A stretch of DNA of 64,000 bases. It comes from Echinicola salinicaeni. GTDB taxonomy: Bacteria > Bacteroidota > Bacteroidia > Cytophagales > Cyclobacteriaceae. The stretch spans positions 62,001 through 126,000 of the forward strand of contig NZ_JACODZ010000011.1 in NCBI RefSeq assembly GCF_014280965.1. The letters are read 5' to 3'. Under the pieces are notes generated by a model. The model worked only from the letters and a program-made list of their open reading frames with translations, did no database searches and had not been told where the DNA came from. The position numbers and the translations under genes were made by a program. Numbering within the stretch: position 1 is the stretch's first letter; each line of letters begins with the position of its first letter. Shown piece after piece: positions 55,599-64,000 of this stretch.

Positions 55599-55741
55599 AA
55601 TAGCTTTCGAAATTTTGCTTGCAAAGAAGGCTATCCCTCGCCTACTTTATTGAGCTAAAAGTAACATAATTCTTTCCTTCTAAAAAATATCCAGACAATG
55701 TACATTATTTTCGTAATTTCAAAGTTGAAAGCATTTATCAC

Positions 55742-56971
55742 ATGTCATATAACATCAAGGAATTACAGAACGGAATCCGAATTGTCCATCAAGAAGTCAA
55801 CCACACTAGATTAGTACATTGCGGATTTATTCTTGATATAGGGAGCAGGGATGAAACACTAGAACAGGCTGGTTTGGCTCATTTTTGGGAACACATGGCC
55901 TTCAAAGGCACCACTAAAAGAAAAGCCTTTCACATATTAAACCGTCTCGAATCCGTGGGAGGAGAATTAAATGCCTATACTACCAAAGAAAAAATCTGCT
56001 TCTACTCTTCCATTCTAAAAGAACATTTTAATAAAGCAGCAGAACTCCTTTATGACATCACCTTTCATAGCACCTTTCCAGAAAAACAAATCGAAAAAGA
56101 GAGACAAGTTATATTGGAGGAAATGGCCATGTATAGGGATTCCCCAGACGATGCTATCCAAGATGAATTTGACGAAGTCGTATTCCAAAACCATTCACTG
56201 GGACGAAATATCCTTGGAACCGAAGAAACTGTAAACTCTTTCACCCAAACAGACTTTTTTGATTTCATCTCCACTCGAATGGACACTTCAAAAATTGTCT
56301 TTTCTGTTGTTGGGAATATTTCATTTAAAAAGGTACTCAATCAATTGGAACCTAAACTGAATGAGATTCCAACAAAAAAGAGCTTATATATCCGAAGTGA
56401 TTTTGGTACCTACTGCCCACAACACAAAACCGTATACAAGGATATAACCCAGTCACATTGCGCTATCGGCAAACCGGCTTATTCTTTATATCACTCTAAT
56501 AGATTTAAGCTCTTCCTACTCAACAATATCCTTGGAGGACCAAGTATGAACTCTAGATTAAACCTTTCATTAAGGGAAAAATATGGTTATGTATACAGTG
56601 TGGAATCTGTCTACCAAGTATATAAAGACACGGGTTTCGTAGGGATATTTTATGGTACTGAAGAAAGAACCGCTAAAAAAGCCAGAAACCTGGTCTTGCG
56701 TGAGCTCAAAAAATTAAGAGAAAAAAAGTTAGGAACCCTACAGCTTCACATGGCCAAGGAACAAACCATAGGTCAAATGGCTATGGCTGAAGAAAACTAC
56801 GCTGCCTTAATGCTGGTTTTTGGTAAGAACCTCCTTGATAAAGGAAAAATAGAATCTCTTGATCATATCTTTACTATTATTAGGAATACCAGCTCAGAAG
56901 AATTACAAGACATCGCCCAGGAAGTTTTAATGGAAGATCAATTAAGTTTTCTAACCTATTTACCCAACTAA
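55742..56971 (+). CDS. M16 family zinc peptidase
   Basis: 409 residues. The inverted zincin HxxEH is at His47, Glu50, His51 (HFWEHMAFKGTTKR); the third metal ligand is a glutamate in QVILEEMAMYRDSPDD. The inactive C-terminal half has the usual Arg/Tyr pair (LREKYGYVYSVESV). Soluble, no signal peptide, so probably a cytoplasmic or secreted short M16 enzyme like those in Bacillus. The O-methyltransferase gene follows after two bases. Confidence 0.9.
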   Translation: MSYNIKELQNGIRIVHQEVNHTRLVHCGFILDIGSRDETLEQAGLAHFWEHMAFKGTTKRKAFHILNRLESVGGELNAYTTKEKICFYSSILKEHFNKAAELLYDITFHSTFPEKQIEKERQVILEEMAMYRDSPDDAIQDEFDEVVFQNHSLGRNILGTEETVNSFTQTDFFDFISTRMDTSKIVFSVVGNISFKKVLNQLEPKLNEIPTKKSLYIRSDFGTYCPQHKTVYKDITQSHCAIGKPAYSLYHSNRFKLFLLNNILGGPSMNSRLNLSLREKYGYVYSVESVYQVYKDTGFVGIFYGTEERTAKKARNLVLRELKKLREKKLGTLQLHMAKEQTIGQMAMAEENYAALMLVFGKNLLDKGKIESLDHIFTIIRNTSSEELQDIAQEVLMEDQLSFLTYLPN

Positions 56972-56973
56972 CA

Positions 56974-57618
56974 ATGGAATTCATCAGTGAACAATTACAA
57001 AATTATTGTGAGAACCATACCAGTTCTGAAGATGAACTGTTACAGTTAATTAGTCGTGAAACTCATGCAAAAGTATTGATGCCAAGAATGCTATCCGGCC
57101 ATTTGCAAGGTAAAACACTTGAGTTATTCACCAAAATGCAGCAACCAAAAACCATCTTGGAAATAGGTACCTACACCGGCTATTCAGCCATCTGTATGGC
57201 CAGGGGGCTGGACAGTGATGGAAAACTCATTACTTTGGACAAAAACGATGAGTTGGAGGATATGGTCAGAGGTTTCTTTGACAAATCCGGATTGGCCAGC
57301 CAAATAGAATATAAGCTTGGAAATGCAATGGACATTATCCCTAAGTTGGATGAAACTTTTGATATGGTCTTTATTGATGCCGACAAAAAGAATTATATCA
57401 ATTATTATAATTTGGTCATTGACAAGGTAAACAAAGGGGGATTAATCATGGCTGACAATGTGCTTTGGTCTGGAAAGGTGCTTAAGGCCCCTTCTGAGAA
57501 AATAGACAAAGACACCAGAGTAATTATGGATTTCAATGATCTGGTCCAGGCTGACCCAAGAGTAGAAAATGTATTATTTCCTATCAGAGACGGCATCATG
57601 ATGGCTAGAAAACTATAG
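56974..57618 (+). CDS. SAM-dependent O-methyltransferase (CCoAOMT-type)
   Basis: 214 residues. SAM-binding motif ILEIGTYTGYSAICMARGL; metal/catalytic aspartates in MVFIDADKKNYINYYNLV and GGLIMADNVLWSGKV. The N-terminal helix LMPRMLSGHLQGKTLELF positions the substrate. The acceptor is unknown; such enzymes act on catechol-like or tRNA targets. Coupled to the M16 gene by a 2-base gap. Confidence 0.9.
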   Translation: MEFISEQLQNYCENHTSSEDELLQLISRETHAKVLMPRMLSGHLQGKTLELFTKMQQPKTILEIGTYTGYSAICMARGLDSDGKLITLDKNDELEDMVRGFFDKSGLASQIEYKLGNAMDIIPKLDETFDMVFIDADKKNYINYYNLVIDKVNKGGLIMADNVLWSGKVLKAPSEKIDKDTRVIMDFNDLVQADPRVENVLFPIRDGIMMARKL

Positions 57619-57703
57619 TTTTACACCAAAGACTTTATTTATTATATTAGACTGAACACCAAGACATTATTTCTCCGAACGCTTTCAATATTCTTTCACC
57701 AAT

Positions 57704-59281
57704 ATGAATTTCTCTTATCGCCAAAACATCATATTCGGGCTAGGCCTTTTTTTCACTTTTCTTTCCTCAATGTTATATGCTCAAGCCCCTAGGGTACCAA
57801 GCACCATACAGTTTGCAGGAATGACCTTACAGCTCAATGCTCAGGCACAAAGGGACATTCAATTGGATGTGGATGCACTTTGCAGAAGTGAAAGATTTTT
57901 CAATATGAAGCTGGAAAGGGTAAATCTTTATATGCCCATCATTGAAAGAGTCTTAAACGAGCAAGGTGTCCCTAATGACCTTAAATATCTAGTAATCCAA
58001 GAAAGTGGGCTAATACCTGATGCTGTATCAACATCTAATGCGGTAGGATTTTGGCAATTTAAAAAAGGAACTGCCCATGAGGTATTTCTTCAAGTCGACA
58101 GTCAAATTGATGAAAGAAAAAACATAGCTGCTTCTACAAGAGGTGCTGCTACTTACCTTAAAAAGCACAATAATTATTTTGACAACTGGGTTTGTGCTTT
58201 GGTATCCTACCAAATGGGGCTTGGTGGCGCAAAAAATTACTTTGGCAGCAAATACAATGGGCACTCCACTATGAAAATTACCAAGGGAACTCATTGGTAT
58301 TTCAAAAAATATTTGGCCCATAAAGTCGCCTTTGAAAACCAAATTGGCAAGTTTACGAGTAACCAGTACTTCAAAGAAATATCGGTCCAAGGACCTATAA
58401 CGATTAAAGCTCTTTCTAAAAACTTAGGTATTTCAGAATCGGAATTGAAAGAGTACAATAAATGGATTACAGGTAACAAAATCCCTGAAGGTAAAAGCTA
58501 TTCGCTTATTTACCTGGCTTCAGGCACTGTCCCGCTCAATCCAATGTTAACATCATCTACATCAGAAAAAAATTCAAACCAATACAGCCTATCTGCAGAG
58601 GGATTTAAAAATGCATCAGGCTATCCTGAAATTACTGGAAAGCAACTACAGCCATTTGAAAAAAACCAAATTAAGGTGAATGGAATTAAAGGCATACAAG
58701 CGGCTGTAAATAGTACGATAGAAGCCTTTACTGATAAAATTGGCATGAAAGAGGGTAAATTCCGAAGAAGAAATGATCTTTCAAAAAATGATCGTATCCA
58801 ACGAGGCCAATATTATTATACCAAAAGAAAAAAATCCAAGTCCAATACACCTCACCATATTGTAAGAAAAGGAGAAACACTATGGGAAATATCCCAAGCT
58901 TATGGGATAAGACTCCATTCCCTTAAAGCCAAAAACAGAATATATAAAGATGAAGATTTAAGAGAAGGAATGGTCTTGAATTTACAAAAATACAGGGGTA
59001 GAAATGAAGATATAAGAATCATGCCTATACATCCTCCTGCTCAACAAGCTAACGCGTCCCCACAGAGAAACTCAACAGTGAAACCTATACAACAACCTGT
59101 ACGGCAAGCCAAGCCGAACCCCGTCAATAGTAAAATCACCCATACAGTTTCCAAAGGAGAAACGCTCTATGCCATTGCCAGAAAATATGGCGTATCAGTT
59201 TCAGAAATCCAAACTTGGAACAATATCCAAAACCAAACAGTCATCAAAATAGGTCAAAAGTTAATCATCAAAAAGAACTAA
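57704..59281 (+). CDS. LysM-containing lytic transglycosylase (MltD-like)
   Basis: 525 residues with a signal peptide (LFFTFLSSMLYAQA/P). Catalytic domain about 90-230 with the glutamate near 98 (YLVIQESGLIPDAVSTSNAV) and GFWQFKK. Two LysM motifs bind peptidoglycan at about 384-428 (HHIVRKGETLWEISQAYGI) and 479-523 (HTVSKGETLYAIARKYGV). The middle (about 300-380) is a basic, low-complexity linker. Cleaves glycan strands during wall remodelling. Same strand as the DUF3078 gene 54 bases on. Confidence 0.93.
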   Translation: MNFSYRQNIIFGLGLFFTFLSSMLYAQAPRVPSTIQFAGMTLQLNAQAQRDIQLDVDALCRSERFFNMKLERVNLYMPIIERVLNEQGVPNDLKYLVIQESGLIPDAVSTSNAVGFWQFKKGTAHEVFLQVDSQIDERKNIAASTRGAATYLKKHNNYFDNWVCALVSYQMGLGGAKNYFGSKYNGHSTMKITKGTHWYFKKYLAHKVAFENQIGKFTSNQYFKEISVQGPITIKALSKNLGISESELKEYNKWITGNKIPEGKSYSLIYLASGTVPLNPMLTSSTSEKNSNQYSLSAEGFKNASGYPEITGKQLQPFEKNQIKVNGIKGIQAAVNSTIEAFTDKIGMKEGKFRRRNDLSKNDRIQRGQYYYTKRKKSKSNTPHHIVRKGETLWEISQAYGIRLHSLKAKNRIYKDEDLREGMVLNLQKYRGRNEDIRIMPIHPPAQQANASPQRNSTVKPIQQPVRQAKPNPVNSKITHTVSKGETLYAIARKYGVSVSEIQTWNNIQNQTVIKIGQKLIIKKN

Positions 59282-59335
59282 TTAGATTTGAATAAGAAAC
59301 GTATCTTTACGTATAAATTCAAACTCCATTAAGGA

Positions 59336-60328
59336 ATGATTCGGTATTTCACCATTTTTACAGTAATCATATTATTTTCAAGCTCATTTCAGAAAGCATG
59401 GGGTCAGGACAATAAAATTGTTCCTGACACGATTGTGATCAATGGCGAAACCTTGATCATGTTAGGGGATTCCTTGATAATTAAGGAAGAGGTAAAACAA
59501 AATTACTGGAAAAAAGGAGGAAATTATAACCTTAGCATCCAACAAGTGAGCCTTTCAAACTGGGCGGCGGGGGGAGCCAGTTCATTTGCATTGAACACTG
59601 GCGTCAACCTTTTTGCCAATTATAAAAAAGGCGGGCGTATATGGGATACCAAACTAACAGTCAACTTTGGGTTCAACAGACAAGCCGAAAGATCATTTAA
59701 AACACGAAAGACCAATGACAACTTTAAGTTTGTAAGTAAATATGGTAGGGAACTATCAAAAGGCTTTTACCTCTCCACTCAGCTGGAAGCTCGAACACAA
59801 TTATTAAAAGGGTATAAATACTTTAAACCAGCTAATTCTGATGTGGAAGACAGGGACTTGATCTCTGATTTTTTAAGTCCTGCTTATATTCAATCTTCTA
59901 CAGGTCTTAACTTTCAAAAAGATAAAAAAGATTTTAAAATATCCTCAATACTCTCACCATTTACCGGTCGTTTTACCATAGTTGCCAATGACTCCTTAAG
60001 TCAGGCAGGCGCTTTTGGTATTTTACCTGGTGAAAAGGTCAGACCTGAAGCGGGAGCTTCCTTGGGAGCATCCATAGACACTAAATTGATGAAAAACATA
60101 GAATGGAAAGCTGACCTTAACCTCTTCTCCAACTACGGTAAGTTTGGGAACCTCGTAGTCAATTTTAACTCAGCCCTACGAATGAAGGTTAATAAATACA
60201 TCAGTACTCGTATAGAGACCGTGCTTATTTATGATGAAAATGTGTTTATAAAACAAGATGATGGAAGTAAATCACAGGCCATTCAATTTCAAAACCTAAT
60301 AAACTTCGGCTTAGGCCTGGACTTTTAG
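59336..60328 (+). CDS. DUF3078 family outer-membrane-type protein
   Basis: 330 residues with a signal peptide (IILFSSSFQKAWG/Q). The remainder is strand-rich with alternating residues (NYNLSIQQVSLSNWAAGG, LNTGVNLFANYKKGGRIW, FNSALRMKVNKYISTRIETV), fitting a beta-barrel or a porin-like protein. Its final Phe-type terminus (NFGLGLDF) matches outer membrane signals. Function unknown. Its stop codon overlaps the end of dnaX, which runs toward it. Confidence 0.85.
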   Translation: MIRYFTIFTVIILFSSSFQKAWGQDNKIVPDTIVINGETLIMLGDSLIIKEEVKQNYWKKGGNYNLSIQQVSLSNWAAGGASSFALNTGVNLFANYKKGGRIWDTKLTVNFGFNRQAERSFKTRKTNDNFKFVSKYGRELSKGFYLSTQLEARTQLLKGYKYFKPANSDVEDRDLISDFLSPAYIQSSTGLNFQKDKKDFKISSILSPFTGRFTIVANDSLSQAGAFGILPGEKVRPEAGASLGASIDTKLMKNIEWKADLNLFSNYGKFGNLVVNFNSALRMKVNKYISTRIETVLIYDENVFIKQDDGSKSQAIQFQNLINFGLGLDF

Positions 60329-60918
60329 AAGTCTGTTTCCAATCCAAAACGCTTTTGCAACTCTTTCAGAGCCGGAGACTTTTTTGTCAGGTAGGCCAAT
60401 TTGTCTGTAGAGGTATATAATTTATCCTCTTCCTTCATAGCTTCCGCCCTAACTTCATAATGAATTTCAACAAGATCATTCTCCAACTTTCTTTTAACAA
60501 TACCCATTAGCTCAGGCTTAAGCTTAGAAAACAGATGTTCTTGTAATTCACCATTAAGAAAAAAATTAATCTTATTACCTTCTACCTCAAAAGGCTGTTT
60601 TAAAAGTGTACACTCTTGGTACTTTCGTTTCAGCTTGAAATCAGCAATAACCTCTTGAAGCATAGCCCCCAACTTCCCCTTATCGAATGGTGTTTCCCGG
60701 AGCTCTCCCTCTTCTTGTTTTTCAACAATATCTGCAGTCTTGGCTTCTTTCTCTTTGGAGGCTTCAATGCTACTTTTTACTTGCCTTTTTACCTCTGTGA
60801 TATTAGAAGGAATAGACATAGTTTTCTTCACTTCCCTTTTGATGGCAGCATCAGAAACCAAATCAGCTTGACTAGAAGCTTCTTTTGGAGCACTGTTTAT
60901 TTTCTGCTTAGCTAGTCT
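60325..60918 (-). CDS. dnaX: DNA polymerase III tau C-terminal part of dnaX, in the -1 frame
   Basis: This is not an independent gene. From 60918 the frame is open to 60325 and begins inside the preceding dnaX codons. It encodes a charged linker (RLAKQKINSAP, then EASKEKEAKTADIVEKQEEG) and a conserved-looking C-terminal domain (PFDKGKLGAMLQEVIADFK, NFFLNGELQEHLFSKLK, ELQKRFGLETDF) typical of Bacteroidetes DnaX. A -1 shift at the A10 run (60918-60927) would join it to the zero-frame part, giving about 578 residues. No credible start codon of its own (only TTG at 60861). It could also be a genuine frameshift mutation or a homopolymer sequencing error. Confidence 0.8.
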   Translation of the reverse strand, partial: RLAKQKINSAPKEASSQADLVSDAAIKREVKKTMSIPSNITEVKRQVKSSIEASKEKEAKTADIVEKQEEGELRETPFDKGKLGAMLQEVIADFKLKRKYQECTLLKQPFEVEGNKINFFLNGELQEHLFSKLKPELMGIVKRKLENDLVEIHYEVRAEAMKEEDKLYTSTDKLAYLTKKSPALKELQKRFGLETDF

Positions 60919-60927
60919 TTTTTTTTT
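60870..60927 (-). promoter_or_regulatory. dnaX: Probable dnaX frameshift signal: A10 run plus downstream inverted repeat
   Basis: The mRNA reads A AAA AAA AAA GAC TAG in the zero frame (A10 at 60918-60927). Immediately after it, GACTAG then, past a 2-base bulge, AAGC pairs with GCTT then CTAGTC (60870-60879), giving a 10-bp bulged stem with a loop of about 26 bases. Confidence 0.65.
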
Positions 60928-62060
60928 ATCTCTTCTTGTGCTAAAGCTGCCAGAGAGATGGCCTGAGGTAATTTGGCCAATTTCATGAGCGCTAACTCAA
61001 CATGTAAACGCTGGTTTTTACTGCCCTTATATTGCATATCGCATTGATTACAAATATTTAGTGCAGACAACAAAAATGAAAGACTGGATTTAGCAGCCTG
61101 CTCCACATACCTCTCTTGGGCACTTTCGGAAACCTGAAGTAATTCAACGGTAGCAGCATCCTTGCAGACCATCAGATTTCGAAAATGTTCACTCAATCCA
61201 ACAATAAAGTTATGGCCATCAAATCCCTTCTTGAGAATTTCATCAAATGTGAGCAGGACATTAGAAATACTTTCTTCCAATAAAGCATCAGTCACCTTGA
61301 AATAGTAATCATAATCCAAGATGTGAAGGTTATTGATCGTTTCCTGATAAGTCAGTTTATTTCCCGCAGAATAGGTTACGATAAGGTCATAAATGGAAAG
61401 TGCATCTCTCAGGGCTCCATCAGCTTTTGCAGCAATAAGTCGTAGCGCTTCATCTTCATATTCTATTTCTTCTTCAGAGGAAATATACTTTAAGTGCTCA
61501 GCAATATCTTTAATCTGTATTCGATTAAAGTCAAATATCTGACAGCGAGAAAGAATCGTAGGAATAATCTTATGCTTCTCAGTAGTAGCCAAAATGAATA
61601 TGGCATACTTTGGAGGTTCCTCCAATGTTTTCAAAAAAGCATTAAAAGCTTGGGTCGAAAGCATATGAACCTCATCAATGATATAGATTTTGTAAGCCCC
61701 TTTTTGAGGAGCATAACGCACCTGGTCTACCAAATTCCTAATATCATCTACTGAGTTATTGGATGCTGCATCCAGTTCATGTACATTAAAGGAACTATTG
61801 GTATTGAAAGCTTTACAAGAATCACATTCATTACAAGCCTCAAAATTCTCCCTTAAGTTTTCACAATTTATGGTCTTAGCCAAAATACGGGCACAGGTAG
61901 TTTTCCCCACTCCCCTAGGACCGCAAAATAAAAATGCCTGAGCTAAGTGATTGTTCTTAATGGCATTTTTTAAAGTAGTGGTAATATGTTGCTGGCCTAC
62001 CACACTTTTAAAATTAGAAGGTCTATATTTTCTGGCTGAGACTACAAAATTTTCCATCAC
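60912..62060 (-). CDS. dnaX: DNA polymerase III subunit gamma/tau, zero-frame product
   Basis: The AAA+ motor of the clamp loader. 382 residues in this frame. Walker A GPRGVGKTT (47-55), a zinc site from Cys66, Cys76, Cys79 and Cys82, Walker B IIDE (127-130), ATT sensor 1, the SRC arginine-finger motif (171-173) and a complete lid and collar domain follow. The frame ends three codons after a run of ten A residues (KKKD stop). The chain is shorter than the usual 550-640 residue tau but close to a gamma-like truncated form. Confidence 0.93.
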   Translation of the reverse strand: MMENFVVSARKYRPSNFKSVVGQQHITTTLKNAIKNNHLAQAFLFCGPRGVGKTTCARILAKTINCENLRENFEACNECDSCKAFNTNSSFNVHELDAASNNSVDDIRNLVDQVRYAPQKGAYKIYIIDEVHMLSTQAFNAFLKTLEEPPKYAIFILATTEKHKIIPTILSRCQIFDFNRIQIKDIAEHLKYISSEEEIEYEDEALRLIAAKADGALRDALSIYDLIVTYSAGNKLTYQETINNLHILDYDYYFKVTDALLEESISNVLLTFDEILKKGFDGHNFIVGLSEHFRNLMVCKDAATVELLQVSESAQERYVEQAAKSSLSFLLSALNICNQCDMQYKGSKNQRLHVELALMKLAKLPQAISLAALAQEEIKKKD

Positions 62061-62171
62061 CGCAAGATATAAAATTCCTTGAATTTACTCCTTCAAAAAA
62101 AACAAAATCCTGAACCATTTTCAGCAAAGAACTAAAAATCAAACACTTCTATTTAATAGAAAAGTTAAACC

Positions 62172-64000
62172 TTAATTAAGTCTATCCAACACGGTAAACC
62201 GCGAAGTATTACTTATATATTCTGGAACTATGGACTTAACATGACGCACAAGGTCTGTTTCTGAGTTTAATGCCAATAGTTTCTCAAAATATTCTACTTG
62301 GTAATTGATCCTATTAAAAGATATAGGTGACATTTGAACTACCCTAATTTTAGGATGATAAGTAATTTTTAATTCCTCTGTGTTACACACCAATTCTTCG
62401 TGCATTTTCTCTCCTTCTCGTAAGCCTGTAAAAACTATCTTAATATCCTTTTCTATTCTTTTCTCACTTAATAAAATCATTTTCTTGGCGAGATCAAGTA
62501 TTTTAACAGGCTCACCCATATCAAAAATAAATATTTCTCTTCCTTTGGACATAGCTCCTGCTTCCAATATTAATTGACAAGCCTCCCCTATGGTCATAAA
62601 ATACCTTGTGATATTGGGGTCTGTAACAAAAACAGGTCCCCCTTGTTCTATTTGTTTTTTGAACAAAGGAATCACAGAACCATTCGACCCCAGGACATTC
62701 CCAAACCGAGTAATTGCAAACCTGGTATATTGCCCTCCGTCCACTTTCATATAATCACTCAAGGCTTGTATATACAATTCTGCAATACGCTTAGAAGCCC
62801 CCATTACATTTGTGGGGTTGACTGCCTTATCTGTACTTACAAACACAAATTGCTTAACATTGTTAATTATAGATAGGTCTGCAAGGTGTTTGGTTGCTAA
62901 AATATTACTTCGGATAGCTTCCTCAGGGAATGTTTCCATCATGGGAACATGCTTGTAAGCGGCAGCATGATAAACTATCTGAGGCTTATAGGTCTTCAAA
63001 ATACTTGAAACAACTCTTTTGTTTCTAATATCCGCCAATACCGGTTTAATGGCGACCTCCAACTTCTGAGACTTAAACTCTTGTTCTAAATCATATAATG
63101 CAGATTCAGACTGATCCAAAAGAATAAGAAGCTTGGGTGTATGAATTACCAATTGACGACAAAGTTCACTACCAATTGACCCTGCAGCTCCAGTAACCAA
63201 AACAACTTTATTATTGATCTGAGCACAAACTTGTGGATTATCTAGAGATATCTCAGGCCTTGACAAAAGGTCCTCTATCTTAATCTTACGGATCTTTCCA
63301 ACATTGAAGCCTCCTTTTACCCATTCATCAATTGAAGGCACTATACTTACCCTAATTCCATACTTAAAACATTCATCAATAATCTCTCTTTTCCTTCTAG
63401 GTGAAATACTCATAACAGAGATTAACAAATCAGAAATTTTATACTTAACTACAAGCTCCTTGAACTCTTCCAAACCCAAATAAATTGGAACTCCATCAAT
63501 AAACTCTCCTTGTTTATCAGGATCATCATCTAGAAAAGCATGAATTTTTTGTTTATAATCTCCATCTTTACTTAAAACAATCTTAGAAAGCCTTCCCGCT
63601 TCTCCAGCTCCAAAAATCAGAATATTCTTAACTGGCAACTTATTTGTAATATAATAGGAATAGATCTCCTTGATTAAGCTTCGATATAATATCAAACAAG
63701 AAAATGAAATCAAACTAGCAATTACTAATACGGATAGCGGTTGAAAATTTATCAAGCCAAATTCACCTTCTATCCAAAGTCCTACTAAAAATGAAATAAA
63801 AAGAGCTCCAAATACAATCCTAACAACAGATAAAATATTACTGAAATTTGTTTTGGCAATTTTCCATATACAATTCTCACAAATCAACATGGTTAATAGG
63901 CCTGCCCCCGCAAACAATACACCATCTTCAATTACAGGGTAAGAATCCATCAGGTTTAAATCAAAATTTAGCCTTATAAAAAATGCTAAAATCACTGATT
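62172..64000 (-). CDS. Membrane-bound nucleotide-sugar dehydratase/epimerase, CapD/WbpM type (5' end outside window)
   Basis: At least 607 residues; the frame is open to the window end (a GTG at 63995 has the codon TCA before it), so the real start is probably upstream. N-terminal membrane helices, then a first Rossmann domain (ILIFGAGEAGRLSKIVL) and a second catalytic one (VVLVTGAAGSIGSELCRQL). The active-site region has the NVMGASKR variant with Met where Tyr is usual, typical of UDP-GlcNAc 4,6-dehydratases such as FlaA1/WbpM. It likely begins a capsule or O-antigen cluster to the right. Confidence 0.9.
   Translation of the reverse strand, partial: SVILAFFIRLNFDLNLMDSYPVIEDGVLFAGAGLLTMLICENCIWKIAKTNFSNILSVVRIVFGALFISFLVGLWIEGEFGLINFQPLSVLVIASLISFSCLILYRSLIKEIYSYYITNKLPVKNILIFGAGEAGRLSKIVLSKDGDYKQKIHAFLDDDPDKQGEFIDGVPIYLGLEEFKELVVKYKISDLLISVMSISPRRKREIIDECFKYGIRVSIVPSIDEWVKGGFNVGKIRKIKIEDLLSRPEISLDNPQVCAQINNKVVLVTGAAGSIGSELCRQLVIHTPKLLILLDQSESALYDLEQEFKSQKLEVAIKPVLADIRNKRVVSSILKTYKPQIVYHAAAYKHVPMMETFPEEAIRSNILATKHLADLSIINNVKQFVFVSTDKAVNPTNVMGASKRIAELYIQALSDYMKVDGGQYTRFAITRFGNVLGSNGSVIPLFKKQIEQGGPVFVTDPNITRYFMTIGEACQLILEAGAMSKGREIFIFDMGEPVKILDLAKKMILLSEKRIEKDIKIVFTGLREGEKMHEELVCNTEELKITYHPKIRVVQMSPISFNRINYQVEYFEKLLALNSETDLVRHVKSIVPEYISNTSRFTVLDRLN

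Noticed and set aside
60325-60861. Independent 178-residue gene downstream of dnaX
   Set aside because: The only start is TTG, and the frame runs open back into the dnaX A-run; it is the C-terminal part of dnaX reached by a -1 shift.
1-64000. tRNA genes, CRISPR arrays, insertion sequences or prophage genes
   Set aside because: No cloverleaf-like sequences, spaced repeats, transposase or phage proteins were found on reading both strands.

Overview
The window reads as a stretch of chromosome from a Bacteroidetes bacterium, most likely a Cytophagales member near the Cyclobacteriaceae. This is inferred from protein style and not proven. The supporting signs are AT-rich DNA, promoters of the TTTG / TAnnTTTG type, few Shine-Dalgarno sequences, many short lipoproteins, a propeller histidine kinase, LytTR signalling and Bacteroidetes-type families (DUF3078, DUF3108, DUF1684, DUF349). 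I see no tRNA, rRNA, insertion sequence, prophage or CRISPR array. Almost everything is housekeeping or conserved accessory sequence.

Layout. 1-2.9 kb: the end of an iron/heme-type ABC ATPase, a MarR regulator, and a ferredoxin-NADP reductase with its 2Fe-2S ferredoxin. 3-12.5 kb: the methylmalonyl-CoA mutase genes (mutA, mutB, then a DUF389 membrane protein), dnaA, and on its far side the mutase chaperone meaB. 12.6-15.8 kb: hemJ, SCO and cytochrome c genes plus a class IV aminotransferase. 15.8-22.8 kb: a five-gene minus-strand operon joining a giant sensor kinase, a receiver-kinase, an ABC ATPase, a FtsX-type permease with a His-rich loop and a small secreted DUF3299-like protein. 22.9-26.8 kb: sucD, a 2OG oxygenase, an unknown gene, an OmpA lipoprotein and a PEGA-like protein. 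27.2-33.7 kb: pheT, a coiled-coil protein, zapA, rny, a DUF1684 lipoprotein-like protein, radC and rpsT.

33.8-46.9 kb: an S1/P1-like zinc enzyme, an aminotransferase, ettA, DUF349 and DUF2795 proteins, a LytTR/LytS pair with a LiaF-like protein, ispD, queA, a MacB-like permease and recA. 47-53.4 kb: a DUF3108 protein, a PhoB/PhoR-like pair, an RluA-type pseudouridine synthase, and the translation block rplM-rpsI-rpsB followed by tsf. 53.4-64 kb: aminopeptidase P, a glycosyltransferase, an M16 peptidase, an O-methyltransferase, a LysM lytic transglycosylase, a DUF3078 protein, dnaX and the start of a polysaccharide gene region (CapD/WbpM-like), cut by the window edge.

The most notable signal is dnaX. 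Its reading frame ends right after a run of ten A residues, and the conserved C-terminal (tau) region continues without interruption in the -1 frame. A 10-bp bulged inverted repeat starts immediately after the run. This looks like programmed frameshifting or transcriptional slippage giving a short (382 aa) and a long (about 578 aa) product. Other points of interest are small hairpins placed directly downstream of the -7 element in five genes, a 16-bp palindrome before mutA, a lipid-kinase-like domain fused to DUF389, and the sensor/ABC operon with a possible metal link.
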